Made by a program: the position numbers and the translations under genes | Assembly (NCBI GenBank): GCA_027596075.1 | Contig: JADGJC010000256.1 | Location: 1-59,148, forward strand | DNA length: 59,148 nucleotides | Direction of reading: 5' to 3' | Origin: Rhizophlyctis rosea | Taxonomy: Eukaryota; Chytridiomycota; Chytridiomycetes; Rhizophlyctidales; Rhizophlyctidaceae | The notes under the pieces: generated by a model | The model's database searches: none | The model's input: only the letters and a program-made list of their open reading frames with translations | Told to the model about the DNA's origin: nothing | In this document: one piece after another, positions 11,610 to 22,239 of the stretch | How positions within the stretch are numbered: position 1 is the stretch's first letter | Layout: each line of letters begins with the position of its first letter

Positions 11610-14288
11610 CTACAGGTCGCCAGCCGGCCCCCTTCCATACCACCCTCCCCCCAACAATATCGCCATCTCCTGCAGCTTCGCTTGCTGAGCCCTCATCTCC
11701 GCAATCTCATCTATTTGCCGTTGACTCTGCCCCATCAGTTGCACAGAATCCCTCCCACTCAACAACCGGTCCAACAAGTCCACTTCAAAATCGTCACCAT
11801 CTTTCCGCATGCGGTTGAGATAGTAGAGGAAATGATCGCGGGAGAAGCGGGAGAGGTGATCGAGGATTCGACGGAGCTTGACGAGGAAATATGCGTATGC
11901 GCTGACCAAATGGGAGGCTTGGGCGCGGCGCTCTACGATGGATTTTGTGAGTTGGAAGGTGCGCAGTTGGACGGGATAGGGGAGGCATTCGTCTATCGGG
12001 GCTGATCTGGTGCTGGTTGATTTGTTGCTTTCGAGTGATTCGATGTGATTAACAAGGCTCGTCACGGCATCAACAAGGGTGCTGTTCAAACCGGGAGGTG
12101 CCCCAGCCAATTGAGCTGCTTGCTTCGCGGAGTGTTGAAGTGTGCCGAGCCAAGATCTCCAGGTGGAGCGTTCCTGTGACGTTGAGCCATTGGGGGAGCC
12201 GAGTGGTATAGTGGAATGGGAGATGATGGTGGTGGGTTCAGGCAGCTTTTTTCCGTCGATCAGACCCTCTACAATTGGCAGGAGCTTGGCGCGGATGGAG
12301 GTATACAGGAACCATTCGTCGGCAAGAGTGGCAGTACCAATGTCGATGTCCTTCCCTTTCTCTATCCCTTTGTGGAAAAAGAGGACATTCTCTTCAGCAC
12401 GCAGGAGATCTTTGACGCGAGTATGAGCGGCATCTTTTCGTTGCCTAATGATGACCATGATTTCTTGCTTCATCGCCGAGACAAGGTTGGGGTAAGGACG
12501 GATGGCGACGGATTCCGCAAGCTCCTTCTGCAGAAATATCTCTACGATGGTGCCGACGTACTCGATGAATTCCCGCAACCCCTTCAGGACTTCCGTCTGG
12601 ATGTTTTTGCAATTCACAATGCCTGGAGAAAGATTGACACTCATGTCAGTATCTGCTGCCATGTTCGCGGCAGACGCAGGTCATTTCCAATGAAGAGAGT
12701 CGATAGGGCCATACCTTGAACAATAACAGCATCGCTATCCGAAATGATATGGGGATCCCGGAAGTCTGACAACTCCTCGCTTATCTGAAACATCGTTTCG
12801 GTGAAGAATGGAATGTCGGTGGCAAAGGATTGGAGATCCCGTATGCGTTTGTTGATTAAGATGCTGGGGTTGTTGACTCTGTCATCCGGTGGAATCCCGG
12901 TCGCCCCGGATTTGATGCTAATGTCTCCAATGAAGGCGCGGACCTTTTCTCGGCACTTTCAGGAAGTAGTCAGCTTCAATTGGTGCATTGCACCACTCAA
13001 GCAGTAAGACCATGGCTTACCCCATTGGATGCAGAGTGTGAATCAGTGTATGGCACGTCCGCGACGGTCAACTGAGCGTTTATCGAGGTGAGCTCCTCAA
13101 CAACCCTTTTCCCAACACTGGATATGTCCATCCTAGCTATACTCATATCTTGTACTCGGAGCACCTCGTGTTGTAGCGCCGCCAACCCGTGGTGGACGTC
13201 ATGGAATAGGGGAGAGGACATGACGTCTTCGTCATAAAGGGCGCTCACAAATATGGTCTTCTGCGCTTTTGACTTGTTGTAATCTTCGATGAGCTTGTGC
13301 GCGCCATCTTTCTTGAGGAGCAAGTCGCTTTGCTGGACTACAACAACCGTGCGAGAACCGTCTTCGTCGAGTTTGGATATGATCTACAATTGCACATTAT
13401 CTTCAATCAGCATAGGTCTTCGAGTTGACTATATGGAGACGTCTTACCTCGTGATAGCATGGATTACTTCCAGTGGTCACATCTGCTTGGTTGACCTGGA
13501 TTCATCATTTTAGAAGACTCGGCAGAAAGAGGTTGCCGAGTACTATTGCTTACCTGGATGATAGTGGCGTTCATTGGTGTTGCAAATTTCTTGATGATGT
13601 TCGCTAGATCCGCTTTGGAGTCATCGGTCCGATATCCAGGCGTGTCGACGAATGTTACATCGTACTTTCCGCCGGAAATCTCGATATGTATTGGGTTCAT
13701 GGAGAACCCCGAGTCACCACACAATTCGTCCTGAAGTGCAAGCAAGCGCTCCGTGACGACTTGAATAGAAACTTCTTGCCATGGATGCGTAGCGGATTTA
13801 CGAATGCGGACAGTGACCGGGGTATCTTCCGTTGGAGCCCACTTGTTGTCGTACTTGGCCGTTTCGTCCGACTTGATTTTGATGACGAAAGGTGCGCGGG
13901 TTGCCACACGGGCATCCGATATGAGGGAGATACTCTTGCCAGTGAGGCGTTGTATGAGAGCGGAAATGAGGGCCTGAAGAATGCGTTCACGTTAGTTGAG
14001 TTTGCTCGTGAGGATAATGTCCGAAGGGGGGATCGCGCTTACCGATTTTCCCGAACTTTCATTTCCCACTACCACAATCTGAGGTATCATGGCTCGAATA
14101 TCCTATAAACGGCTCGGTTGAAATATGCCTTATTTACGCCATCAAGAAGCTCTGTAATCCTTCATCACCTTGATGCGAAGCTCGCTGGCGAGCTCCACCA
14201 GCCGCAAAAAGATACGAATGGACATCACATTGCCGGCGCCGAAGTTCTGACCGAGCAGAGAAGGACCGTCGCCATTGTTTCCTAACAT
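11610..14288 (-). CDS. Dynamin-like large GTPase
   Basis: The start at 14288 (MLGNNGDGPSLLGQNFGAG) is chosen because splicing out a 67-bp intron joins it in frame to the GTPase core; the stop is 11610. The product is roughly 700 residues. The P-loop is IVVVGNESSGKS (G1), split from the next exon by an intron; ARVATRAPFV supplies the G2 Thr; VTFVDTPGYRTDDSKADL is G3 (DTPG). The usual G4 TKxD is replaced by VVVVQQSDLL, keeping the Asp but not Thr-Lys. The C-terminal ~450 residues are helix-rich, as expected for stalk and GED parts, and end in a Gly-rich tail. No PH domain or membrane span is apparent, so it is closer in layout to Mx/Vps1-like proteins than to classical dynamin. It lies in tandem with an Hsp70-like gene on the same strand, 680 bp apart. 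Confidence 0.85.
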
Positions 14289-14970
14289 TGAGACGGAACG
14301 ACAGATTGAGCGAAATGAACCGGAATGTTTTTGAGACTAGTAGACACGCCCGTTGCGAAAGACGACAAGATCTGTGTGCTATTTCTATCAGTTTGTTGAT
14401 CCACCAGGGATTCAGCCGCTCCCGTCTCCTTCCATCTTTCGGCACAGCCGGACAGCCGAGATTGTACTGTTTGTCCTCATATTCTCCTCCGCCATCGCTG
14501 GGCCTCCTGCAGCCAGGCACCGCCTTCGACTTGGCAACTTGTCTCCTAGATAGCCTCGCCCCTGAAGTTGGACTGGCGGGCTAGGCGGGCTTCAAAAGTG
14601 AAGGAGGATGGAAAAGGACCATGTGGCTGATCATCTGTGGATGGCTTGGAAGCTCCGACCTCGGTGTCTCCGACATTGGGGTTTTCCGCAAGGTTACAAC
14701 TTCGTTTGTGTCCACAATCTATTCCACCTCAAGCAGACTGGAACCACTTGGAATTTTCATGTTCACCAGGCTTGAGCTGGGAACAACGGCACACCTATGA
14801 TCAAGATCTGATTAGTGCTCACTAGCTTGACTTTCAATCGACATGTGCGAGGTAATCGTCCATTTAGCCAATACAACGACTATATCAGAAAGAACAAATG
14901 CTAAAGTTACAAACTTTACAAGATTGATATACAGATATGCTACTGGGCCGGGCGGCTCTAGCCTCTATCC
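14289..14970. other. Intergenic region between dynamin-like and Hsp70-like genes
   Basis: About 680 bp lies upstream of the dynamin-like ATG and downstream of the Hsp70-like stop, so it contains a promoter and a 3' end. Open frames in the region lack conserved content. Confidence 0.4.
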
Positions 14971-17177
14971 TTATTCCTCCCTTTCGTCAACAGAGTCGAC
15001 ATCAGAGAACTCGTCATCAGACTCTTCAATGTCAGGTTGCTCTTCGGTCCCTGCATTCCAGTTACTGGCCATGTCCCAAGCAAATTTGGCTTCAGTAGAA
15101 TATTCTTGTTCAGTTATCTCGTTCTTGGCAGTGATTCTAATACGGGTCCTGCCAAAGTGCATGGACACCTTGACTGGCCGCTTATTGGAACCGGCAGGGT
15201 CCAGAGGCACATCAACGTTGATCTCGCCAATGCGGTGAACACCTCTGTCGTGGACGTATCGAGCTCGCTCGCCATCAAGAGCGTAAATCACGATGGTGAC
15301 TGATGTGCTGCGTGCTGCCCACTGCAAGGTGAAAGTAAGTACCTTCAATCGATACATTCTTGCGTACAAGACCTTACCGGATAGAAAGTGTGGTCGACCA
15401 CCCTGTCAACTGGTACAGGTTCACCTTTCGACACAAATTCCTTATATGTGCCTCTGGTATGCATGCATTGCTCGTCCTCGTTCCACATCTGCAGGTCTTC
15501 GGGATCATATGCGCGAGACCTTCGAGTCACCGATGTACCGTACCCGTACCGTGATACTCTCTCCGCGATTATGCTGGGGTCGGCACCGTATTTTGCCGCG
15601 CCAATAACAACAGCTTCTCCCGGTGAAAATGGAGCGATTACTGTAGGGAAATGGCTCTTGATCTGCTCCCGCACATATAAACTCTCAGCGAATCCGCCAA
15701 CGAGCAGGTGTTTGTCGACTTTCCACCCCTTTTCACGTTGCAGGCGCCGTTGGAGTTTCTCCATCAGCTGGATCGTACCACGCACGCTGGGGCCGAAAAA
15801 GGACTGCATATCTTGGTGGGTGAGTTGGAAGTATTCAAAATCGTCCTCCTAAAATGATGTTTGAGTTGTGAGTCATACCAATCGTCAACCTTATTGAGAG
15901 CTACGTACCCATCGATTTGGCTCATTGCTCATTCTCTCTTTTGAGAAATCTTCGAGAATGGACTGAAGACGCGGATGAATTGCCACGCGCAGCGAATCTT
16001 CCTGGACGTGCCCATCATATGTTCGTTTGAGCTCCTCCCACTCTTTCAAAAGCGTGATCTTGAGATCCGGTGATCGCTCCCATACGTCTTTCAATTCGGA
16101 GGATTTGAACCAGGCCTCGTACCAAGCGAGAAAGGCACTGTCCACGAATGTGGATCCAAGTGTCTTTCCTCCCCCGCGAGTGGCTTCTCTGAACTTGTTG
16201 GAGCTACCGTCCCCCATCACACGGTGGATTGTAATGTCAATCTGGACATATATAGCAATGATGTTTGAAAGATGAGCATAATCTCGATCGGGAACTACAC
16301 GTTCAACCTACGTACCGTGCCACCGCCCATGTCCACAGTCATGATTGTCTCCCCTTCAACGACATTCAAATTTTGCATGCCGTTAAACAGGCAGCATATA
16401 GCAGCGGCTTCGGGCTCGTAGATGATGGCCAGCCGCTCAGATGCAGGATCATCCACCATACCAGCTCCCATGGCGGCCTTTGCCATGATATCCTTGGCCC
16501 AATCAGTCCAGGTAGCGGGTACGGTTATAATCCATTTCACTGATTCCGAGTTCAGAGTGGAATCCCCCGTACGGGTGCGGATATCGGCCATAACGTGCTG
16601 GGTGAGGAAGCGGAGGTAGTCGGCAATGACACGTTGGACGGTGAACCCTTGAGGTAGCTGATGCCGTGCTTTTTTGTCCAGGGCAAGTTTGAATTTGTCG
16701 AGGTAGGTATATCGTCCGGAAGCTTTGTCTTTGGAACTCAGCCGGAGGAATTGAGTGCTTGCGGCGTAGCCTAGCACGATGAAATAAAAGTTGTGTTAGA
16801 AACTCCGAGTGCTAGAAATTACAAAGGTCGAAATGGGGTTGGGAATCCCATGTACTACTTTATCGGCGTATGTACATTTCAAACTCACCCCATTGAATAG
16901 GCACATTGTCCTTGTAGAGCAACGCCGTCAGGTTCTTGGAGTATCGTCCAGGCTGATTTGGCCATGAGAAGTGGAGATGGAACATCGCATTAGGGGCATC
17001 TGCCGGCTGTCCTTCCTCTACTATGCAGGGTCCAGAGTGGGTCGTTCCGAAATCGATGCCCGCAATGAACAGTATGCCAGTCGCATTGGTCCGAAGCGGT
17101 TGCTCAGTTGAAGAAATGTTGAGAGAAGTGATGTTTGGAACATCATCATAGCTATCGTTTTCGCCGCTAGTTGACAT
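14971..17177 (-). CDS. Atypical Hsp70-superfamily ATPase (HSPA12-like)
   Basis: ATG 17177 opens MSTSGENDSYDDVPNITS; the stop is 14971-14973 and there are about five exons, giving ~600 residues. Actin/Hsp70 ATPase signatures are in order: phosphate-1 FIAGIDFGTTHSG (~residue 40), a connect-type IITVPATWTDWAKDIM, IIYEPEAAAI, phosphate-2 TIMTVDMGGGTIDITI formed across an intron at ~16250-16310, and adenosine motif LLVGGFAESLYVR. The C-terminus is a short beta-rich region and an acidic Asp/Glu tail, lacking a normal Hsp70 substrate-binding domain and an EEVD end. The divergent FGTTHSG and VGGFAES forms fit the HSPA12-like branch expanded in many fungi, whose substrates are mostly unknown. It is divergent from an unrecognised coiled-coil gene. 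Confidence 0.88.
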
Positions 17178-17883
17178 TATAGACTGTTCAGAATGAGAGC
17201 ACAGGTTCAGATCGGTAACCGAGAAGGAAGTCTGCCTATGCGTTCTGGTTTTATGGCGTCGGGCACGTTTTCCCCGTTTTTGGGTCGCCCCCCATCCCAG
17301 CGCGGTGTCCCGTGGAGGTCTGTCTGCTGTCTCGAACCCTGGCACTGGGCTTAGCCAGATTCCTGCGGGCTGTGGGCTTTCGAGCGCTGTGCGGTGCCTT
17401 CATGGGTGCACAAAGCCCTGAGCACAGGAGAGCAGGAGGACAAAAGGGAAATTGCCAGCCAGGCCAGCCATGGTCTTCCTTGAGCCTCCCGTTTCCTGCG
17501 CCTGTCGGCAGCGACAGCCCTCGGAGCTTCAATCAGTCCCCAAGTGGAGCGTGGATGGTGTTACCGTTCCATACACAACAAGTTGGACCAGGCGGAGGCG
17601 TTCGGAGGCGGTTGTAGTCCATTTCTGGGCTGCTGCAGCACAGCCCAACCCCCCCAAAACAGGAAGACAAACCCACAAGTTATCGTTTCAGATAAAAGGT
17701 GATCTTGCAGAAACCCCCCATGATGATGTCTCTTAACAGTAGACCTATATTTAAAGCTTCATGATGGTCACTAAGCTCCCGGCGGACGAAGTAGCTTTTG
17801 AGTACTTATCGGGGATACGTGGTCGACTTTGGGGGCCCCATATCCATAGGTTGGCTGTTTGTGCGTCGGTTGGTTGGATCTGC
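17178..17883. promoter_or_regulatory. Divergent promoter region, Hsp70-like / coiled-coil gene
   Basis: About 700 bp, GC-rich near the Hsp70 side. I looked for heat-shock elements (inverted nGAAn arrays) and saw no convincing run of three units. A TATA-like sequence sits at 17746-17754 for the rightward gene. Confidence 0.45.
17746..17754 (+). promoter_or_regulatory. TATA-like element upstream of the coiled-coil gene
   Basis: TATATTTAA lies 130 bp upstream of ATG 17884 and only 7 bp before the in-frame ATG at 17761. A TATA box acting ~30 bp upstream of transcription start would favour the downstream ATG. Confidence 0.35.
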
Positions 17884-19840
17884 ATGAACGAGACCTATGA
17901 GCAGATGAGTCCGCGGGAGTATGGTGGCTGTCGAGAAACATCGGTGAAGCACGCCAGGCAATGGGTAGAAAATGTAAACCCCCGATTGCTGTTGGCGGAC
18001 GAGCACGCTTGGTTGACAAAGATCAACGCGAAAAAGGCCCAATTCAGTGCATTGGAGTATTCCGGAGTTGTGGTAAGTGGGTTGAAGAGTGGGATTTTCT
18101 TCCCTTCCATTGTCATTCTTTGTCACTGACCAAGTTGTTTGGCAGCAACGAATGAGAGAATTACCAACATTGCGCACCCCAGCTACCTTTAACAGTGAGA
18201 TTGCCGACCCCCTTTACCGACTAGGTTGGAAGCTCCGCGACGTACTGAAAACGGAACGAGCTGCGAAGCAGGTTTTGACAACCATGGATGCTGCTGCCGC
18301 GCAGATTCTCCATGCCAATTATGGACTTGTTCCGGTAAATGCCAGGCTTGTAATTCGGGTAAATTTGCGTTCTTTGGGAAGTAACTCATGAAGTCTGTTA
18401 CCACGACTGGCAGCCTCCGCGTGTTGATCACGATGCGGACTTCCAGTTGAAAGAGTACGACGGCGAGCTCGCGAAGGTCAATAGTGAAACCGTTCAATTG
18501 AAAACCGTGAGGCCCAATGCAATGTTATGCGAGTTTTGAAAAACCTATGGTGACACATCAAAATGACAAATAGGAACTGGACAACAAAACGGCGGAAGTA
18601 GTGCAACTAGATGCCCGGCTGTCAGAATACATGAAAAGCGCGGCAGAGCTCAAATCTCAAATGGCCGAAGTGGTAGCCGCCCATACGGCCAACCGAGAGA
18701 AAGAGACCAAAGCATTCAATGCCCGAGTTTCCACACTTGAGTCAGAAAAGGTCGTACTGGAGAAGGAAAAGGCTACACTTGAGAAACGAGTCAAAGGCCT
18801 GGAAGAAGTGGTGCGTCAGTCAAATTTCGGATGCATGTATAAATCATCGATCCTCATTCTTAATATAGATAGACAACATTAGAAAAGTCAACTTTTCGAA
18901 AAGCAATCCTCCTTCCGTACAGTTTCGCCCCGATAAGCTGAAAGATCAATTGAGAGACTTAGTTACTGCGGTTGAGCTCGCGGGCGAACGTCTCCTTCGG
19001 ACCGAAAAGTCAAAACATCAACCTACCTGCTGGGCGGACAGATTCAAGCAGTTGCGATCAGCGGTCGACAGTGAGGTTTTGACTGCAAGGAACCCACTCC
19101 CCGACCTCACGACCGAAATTCAATTGCGAAACTATATCCAATCCTGGATGGCGAAGAAACTCGCTCTCGTATTCCTGTCCAAGTTCCGCATGGGTGATAG
19201 TCCATATTACCAAACGCATTCCTCCACCTGCTCAAATGCCCCATCTTCCGCAAATGAATGGACCGACCCCGTTATCGGCACAATGATTCCTGCTGTTACA
19301 AATCTCAACGGTCTTTTCCACGTGATTGCATCGCTGGATGAATCTTATGCAGATGCCTGGTCATCAACGCGAGATGGCGCTACGAATGACATTGTCACCA
19401 TCTCCCGCCGTCTTACGCAAGATCAGAATCCCGTACTCGATTCCATCCGCGCCAAGTTCGTAGATGATACACTCATAGAGATGGTGGCAGCTGTTCAAGG
19501 GCTGGTGCGGAATGAGGCTATTGATTTACAGGAGCTGAGAAGATTGGCGGATAAGGCGTTTGAACTGCGATTGCAAATTCTTTGTGTAGATCCAACCATT
19601 CGCCATTACACATCCGATCCCAACATCGAACTAGACTTGAACGTACACCAATGTGTATGTGTAAGGGGGTGTAACGAGGCTGTGGGCGTTGTAGTGTTGT
19701 CCTTGATGCCTCGGTTTGTTGGGAACGGGGATGACGGGCGAGAACTCCTCATACGGGAGAAAGTATGGGCAAACCACACCGTCAAAGAGAGAGATGGAGT
19801 TAATTATCATGCGCGGTTTGAAGAAGGTATTGTCGGATGA
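17884..19840 (+). CDS. Unrecognised coiled-coil protein
   Basis: I do not recognise the family. Exons read MNETYEQMSPREYGG..., then QQRMRELPTLRTPATF..., a Glu/Lys/Leu-rich central segment (ELDNKTAEVVQLDARL, LESEKVVLEKEKATLEKRV) that should form a coiled coil, and a long last exon beginning FRPDKLKDQLRDLVTAVELAG. The C-terminal part contains NYIQSWMAKKLALVFLSKF and mixed helices, with no transmembrane or catalytic motif evident. The start at 17884 is preferred over the in-frame ATG at 17761 because of the TATA-like element between them. The end may lie slightly further right, since a donor-like GTATTG at ~19826 could splice to an acceptor near 19892. It is transcribed divergently from the Hsp70-like gene, so co-regulation is possible. 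Confidence 0.65.
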
Positions 19841-20471
19841 CTTTGACGGCAACCAATTCTCGGGGATAAAACACTGATATGTAAAATCCACAGCGCGGCA
19901 TTCCCCATACCATCACCCTCACCCTCTAGCACCCTGAATTTCTTCAATTTCATGTCACTTTGGGAGCATTGTCCAGTCCGAAAGTGCATTCTAATCATAA
20001 TATAAGATTATGATCCTCATGGTTTTTCATAGCTTCCTTCAGGACCTTGATCCCCTTGATCTAACCTTTGAATGCCACATATGTGGCCACTGTCGCAAAC
20101 CGAGGCAACATTGCCGGCGGATTTAATCCGCGTCAAGTTGCATTCTTATATTTGCAATTCCAAAAAGCACTCCATATCAGTTGATCTATCGGAATCAACA
20201 AAACTCAAATAGCTCCCACTCGCGCACATGTGAATTGATGTTTTCTCAGATAGCTCCCACTCGCGCACATGTGAATTGATGTTTTCTCAAACATGCAAGC
20301 AGGCGCCAGTGCTTGCGATCAGTCCTGAGAGATTTTGTCCGACGTGGCATTCGTTTGCAATGATCTCATTCAATGGACAAATACTATTTCGCAGACGACC
20401 GCCTATGCTACAATCTTTCCCATTCGCAAAGCTACCACTACCTAATCTACCTGCCCATCGCATCATCCGCA
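19841..20471. other. Convergent intergenic region
   Basis: About 630 bp lies between the coiled-coil gene and the F-box/ankyrin gene. Its main content is a 41-bp tandem duplication at 20209-20289. No gene was seen. Confidence 0.45.
20209..20289. repeat. 41-bp-period tandem duplication, two copies
   Basis: A 40-base unit starting ATAGCTCCCACTCGCGCACA and ending TGTTTTCTCA occurs at 20209-20248 and again, without mismatch, at 20250-20289, separated by one G. Perfect identity in non-coding DNA indicates a recent duplication or an assembly slip. Confidence 0.95.
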
Positions 20472-21740
20472 TCACATTGCATCCGCATCCCAGTGACCAC
20501 CCTCCGTTTCGTAAACCGCCCGACGTAGAAAATCGAAACGACTACCACCCGCCAACAGCAGCACCTTCACAATATCATGATGACCATTCTTCCCCGCATT
20601 CATGATCCCCCTCCGCATACGGTCAAACACCGGCTCGTACAGACGCCTATCCGCCGCCCATTGCTCCCCGCCGGTATCACAGGTTCTAGCAGTAAGATGG
20701 GACGGGATGGCCTTCAACAGCGCTTTGACGACGTCCGTATGCCCGTTGGTTGCTGCTGCAAGTAGAGCTGCGCCGCCGTTCGAGGCGAGGTTGGCGCCAG
20801 CGTCGAGGAGAGCGGTGACATGCTCGAGGTTGCCGTTGGTGGCGGCTTCAGTGAGGATTTGATGATGCAAGCGGTCGAGGTTCGGCAAGGTGGTCGTCAA
20901 CGCCTTCGATATGTCCCAGAGACCCGCTTTTGCAGCTGCCTTCAGTCCCAACCCGTGACGGTCGTTGACCCCCTTTGCCAGCAACAACTTCACCATCGCA
21001 AGATCTCGTCTATCTATTGCGGATATTAATGTACTGGCGGTCACACCAAGGGCTTGTGGACTACTATCTAGCAGTAATTTGAGGATCTCGATGTTCCCAC
21101 GCTTCACAGCCACAGTGAGGATACCATCGCCGGAATTGGAACGACCCTTGACTTGTGCCCCAGCTGACAACAGAAGTTTCACTATTTCAAGGTTTCCCGA
21201 TTCGATTGCATATAGCAAGGGCGGTGGTATATCGAAAGAATCATCCGGATCAGCCTCTTCGTCCAGCAAGAGCTTCGCGACTTCGTAATGCCCTCTGGCT
21301 GCAGCATATACGAGAGGGGCTCCACGGCCTGCGTCCACGTCTACACCGCCTGCCAAAAGGGTTGCCACCATCTCTCGGCTCCCCTCATATGCCGCTTTGG
21401 TGAGTGCGATGTCCAAACCGTCCATTGGCAGCATGATGTCAAACTCTCCAGGAGGAGTTTCATAAAGCCAGAACCAGCTGAAGGGCAAACTTGGAATCTG
21501 CCGAAACTCAGGCAGGTACCAGCGGAGAGCGTCGGGATACCAGTTCTTATAGGCCCAGGTCCACGCTTTGACGACCCCTTCCTGAAAGTATCTCCAACGT
21601 GCTTCAGCCAAGATCAGATCTTTCTGACTGATTTCTTTGCAGACGCACTTGCACGAAATGCGAAGCGCGCGGCTGGTGGGTGGGTCGAAGTAGAGGGCCA
21701 CTTTTCGCAGGATTTCGGGTGGAAGTGCTATGGTGGTCAT
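20472..21740 (-). CDS. F-box-like ankyrin-repeat protein
   Basis: A single uninterrupted frame of 422 codons runs from ATG 21740. The N-terminus (IALPPEILRKVALYFDP ... CKCVCKEIS) has the Leu-Pro-x-Glu-Ile/Leu pattern of an F-box, which would bind Skp1. From about residue 110 to 400 there are roughly eight ankyrin units, recognisable from repeats such as APLVYAAARGHYEVAKLLLD, LLYAIESGNLEIVKLLLSAG and ALLAAATNGHTDVVKALLK. The C-terminus is short. F-box plus ankyrin proteins are expanded families in chytrids; as SCF substrate receptors they would recruit targets through the ankyrin solenoid (family inference). The lack of introns contrasts with every multi-exon neighbour and fits a young, duplicating family. 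It is divergent from GALT. Confidence 0.88.
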   Translation of the reverse strand: MTTIALPPEILRKVALYFDPPTSRALRISCKCVCKEISQKDLILAEARWRYFQEGVVKAWTWAYKNWYPDALRWYLPEFRQIPSLPFSWFWLYETPPGEFDIMLPMDGLDIALTKAAYEGSREMVATLLAGGVDVDAGRGAPLVYAAARGHYEVAKLLLDEEADPDDSFDIPPPLLYAIESGNLEIVKLLLSAGAQVKGRSNSGDGILTVAVKRGNIEILKLLLDSSPQALGVTASTLISAIDRRDLAMVKLLLAKGVNDRHGLGLKAAAKAGLWDISKALTTTLPNLDRLHHQILTEAATNGNLEHVTALLDAGANLASNGGAALLAAATNGHTDVVKALLKAIPSHLTARTCDTGGEQWAADRRLYEPVFDRMRRGIMNAGKNGHHDIVKVLLLAGGSRFDFLRRAVYETEGGHWDADAM

Positions 21741-22239
21741 TTTGGGTGGGAATGATCTGCGTGAACCGTTGAACGGTTGATCAGCTCTATTTGTGCGCGG
21801 TGCACAGTCCGTCGAACGTCACTTCCTATCAAACTTACGTTTGCAGTGAATACGTCTCAGCCGCTATGCATGCAGAACCTCTCGTTTTGAATTTCGGTCA
21901 GTTGTGTAACTTGTGTTTGTGGTAATACTGACAGATGACAAACAATTGTTTCATCTTTTTGCGGTGAAGGACATGCTTTTTGGTTGAAGGCAGGTTGAAG
22001 GGCAGTGAGTGGCATTGCTCATATGCCCGAAACGGGGCTTATGAGGTGGCCTTGCTGACGCGTTGCATCACCCCCACATCACCCCTCCTCCCTTCCCACG
22101 TGGGCCTGATCTGAAAGCTTGAGAAAGCCTATTGTCCTTTCTCTTCCACCGTCCATCAGCATCTTGTTACGGGCTGCAAACCTAGGTATTTGTTGGTGAA
22201 GGCAGCGTATTACCAGTAGTTTGCTTGTTGCATACCATA
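21741..22239. promoter_or_regulatory. Divergent promoter region, F-box/ankyrin / GALT
   Basis: About 500 bp lies between divergent ATGs. A C-rich stretch at ~22069-22094 (ACCCCCACATCACCCCTCC) is followed by a perfect E-box palindrome at 22095-22104 and a pyrimidine-rich leader before the GALT start. These are plausible GALT promoter elements. Confidence 0.5.
22095..22104. promoter_or_regulatory. CACGTG E-box in a 10-bp palindrome
   Basis: CCCACGTGGG is a perfect palindrome ~135 bp upstream of the GALT ATG. CACGTG is the site for bHLH factors such as Cbf1, Pho4 or USF types. It is centrally placed in the divergent promoter; function is inferred only from sequence and position. Confidence 0.5.

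Noticed and set aside
17178..17883. Possible heat-shock elements upstream of the Hsp70-like gene
   Set aside because: Only isolated GAA/TTC pentamers were seen, not the three or more alternating units needed.
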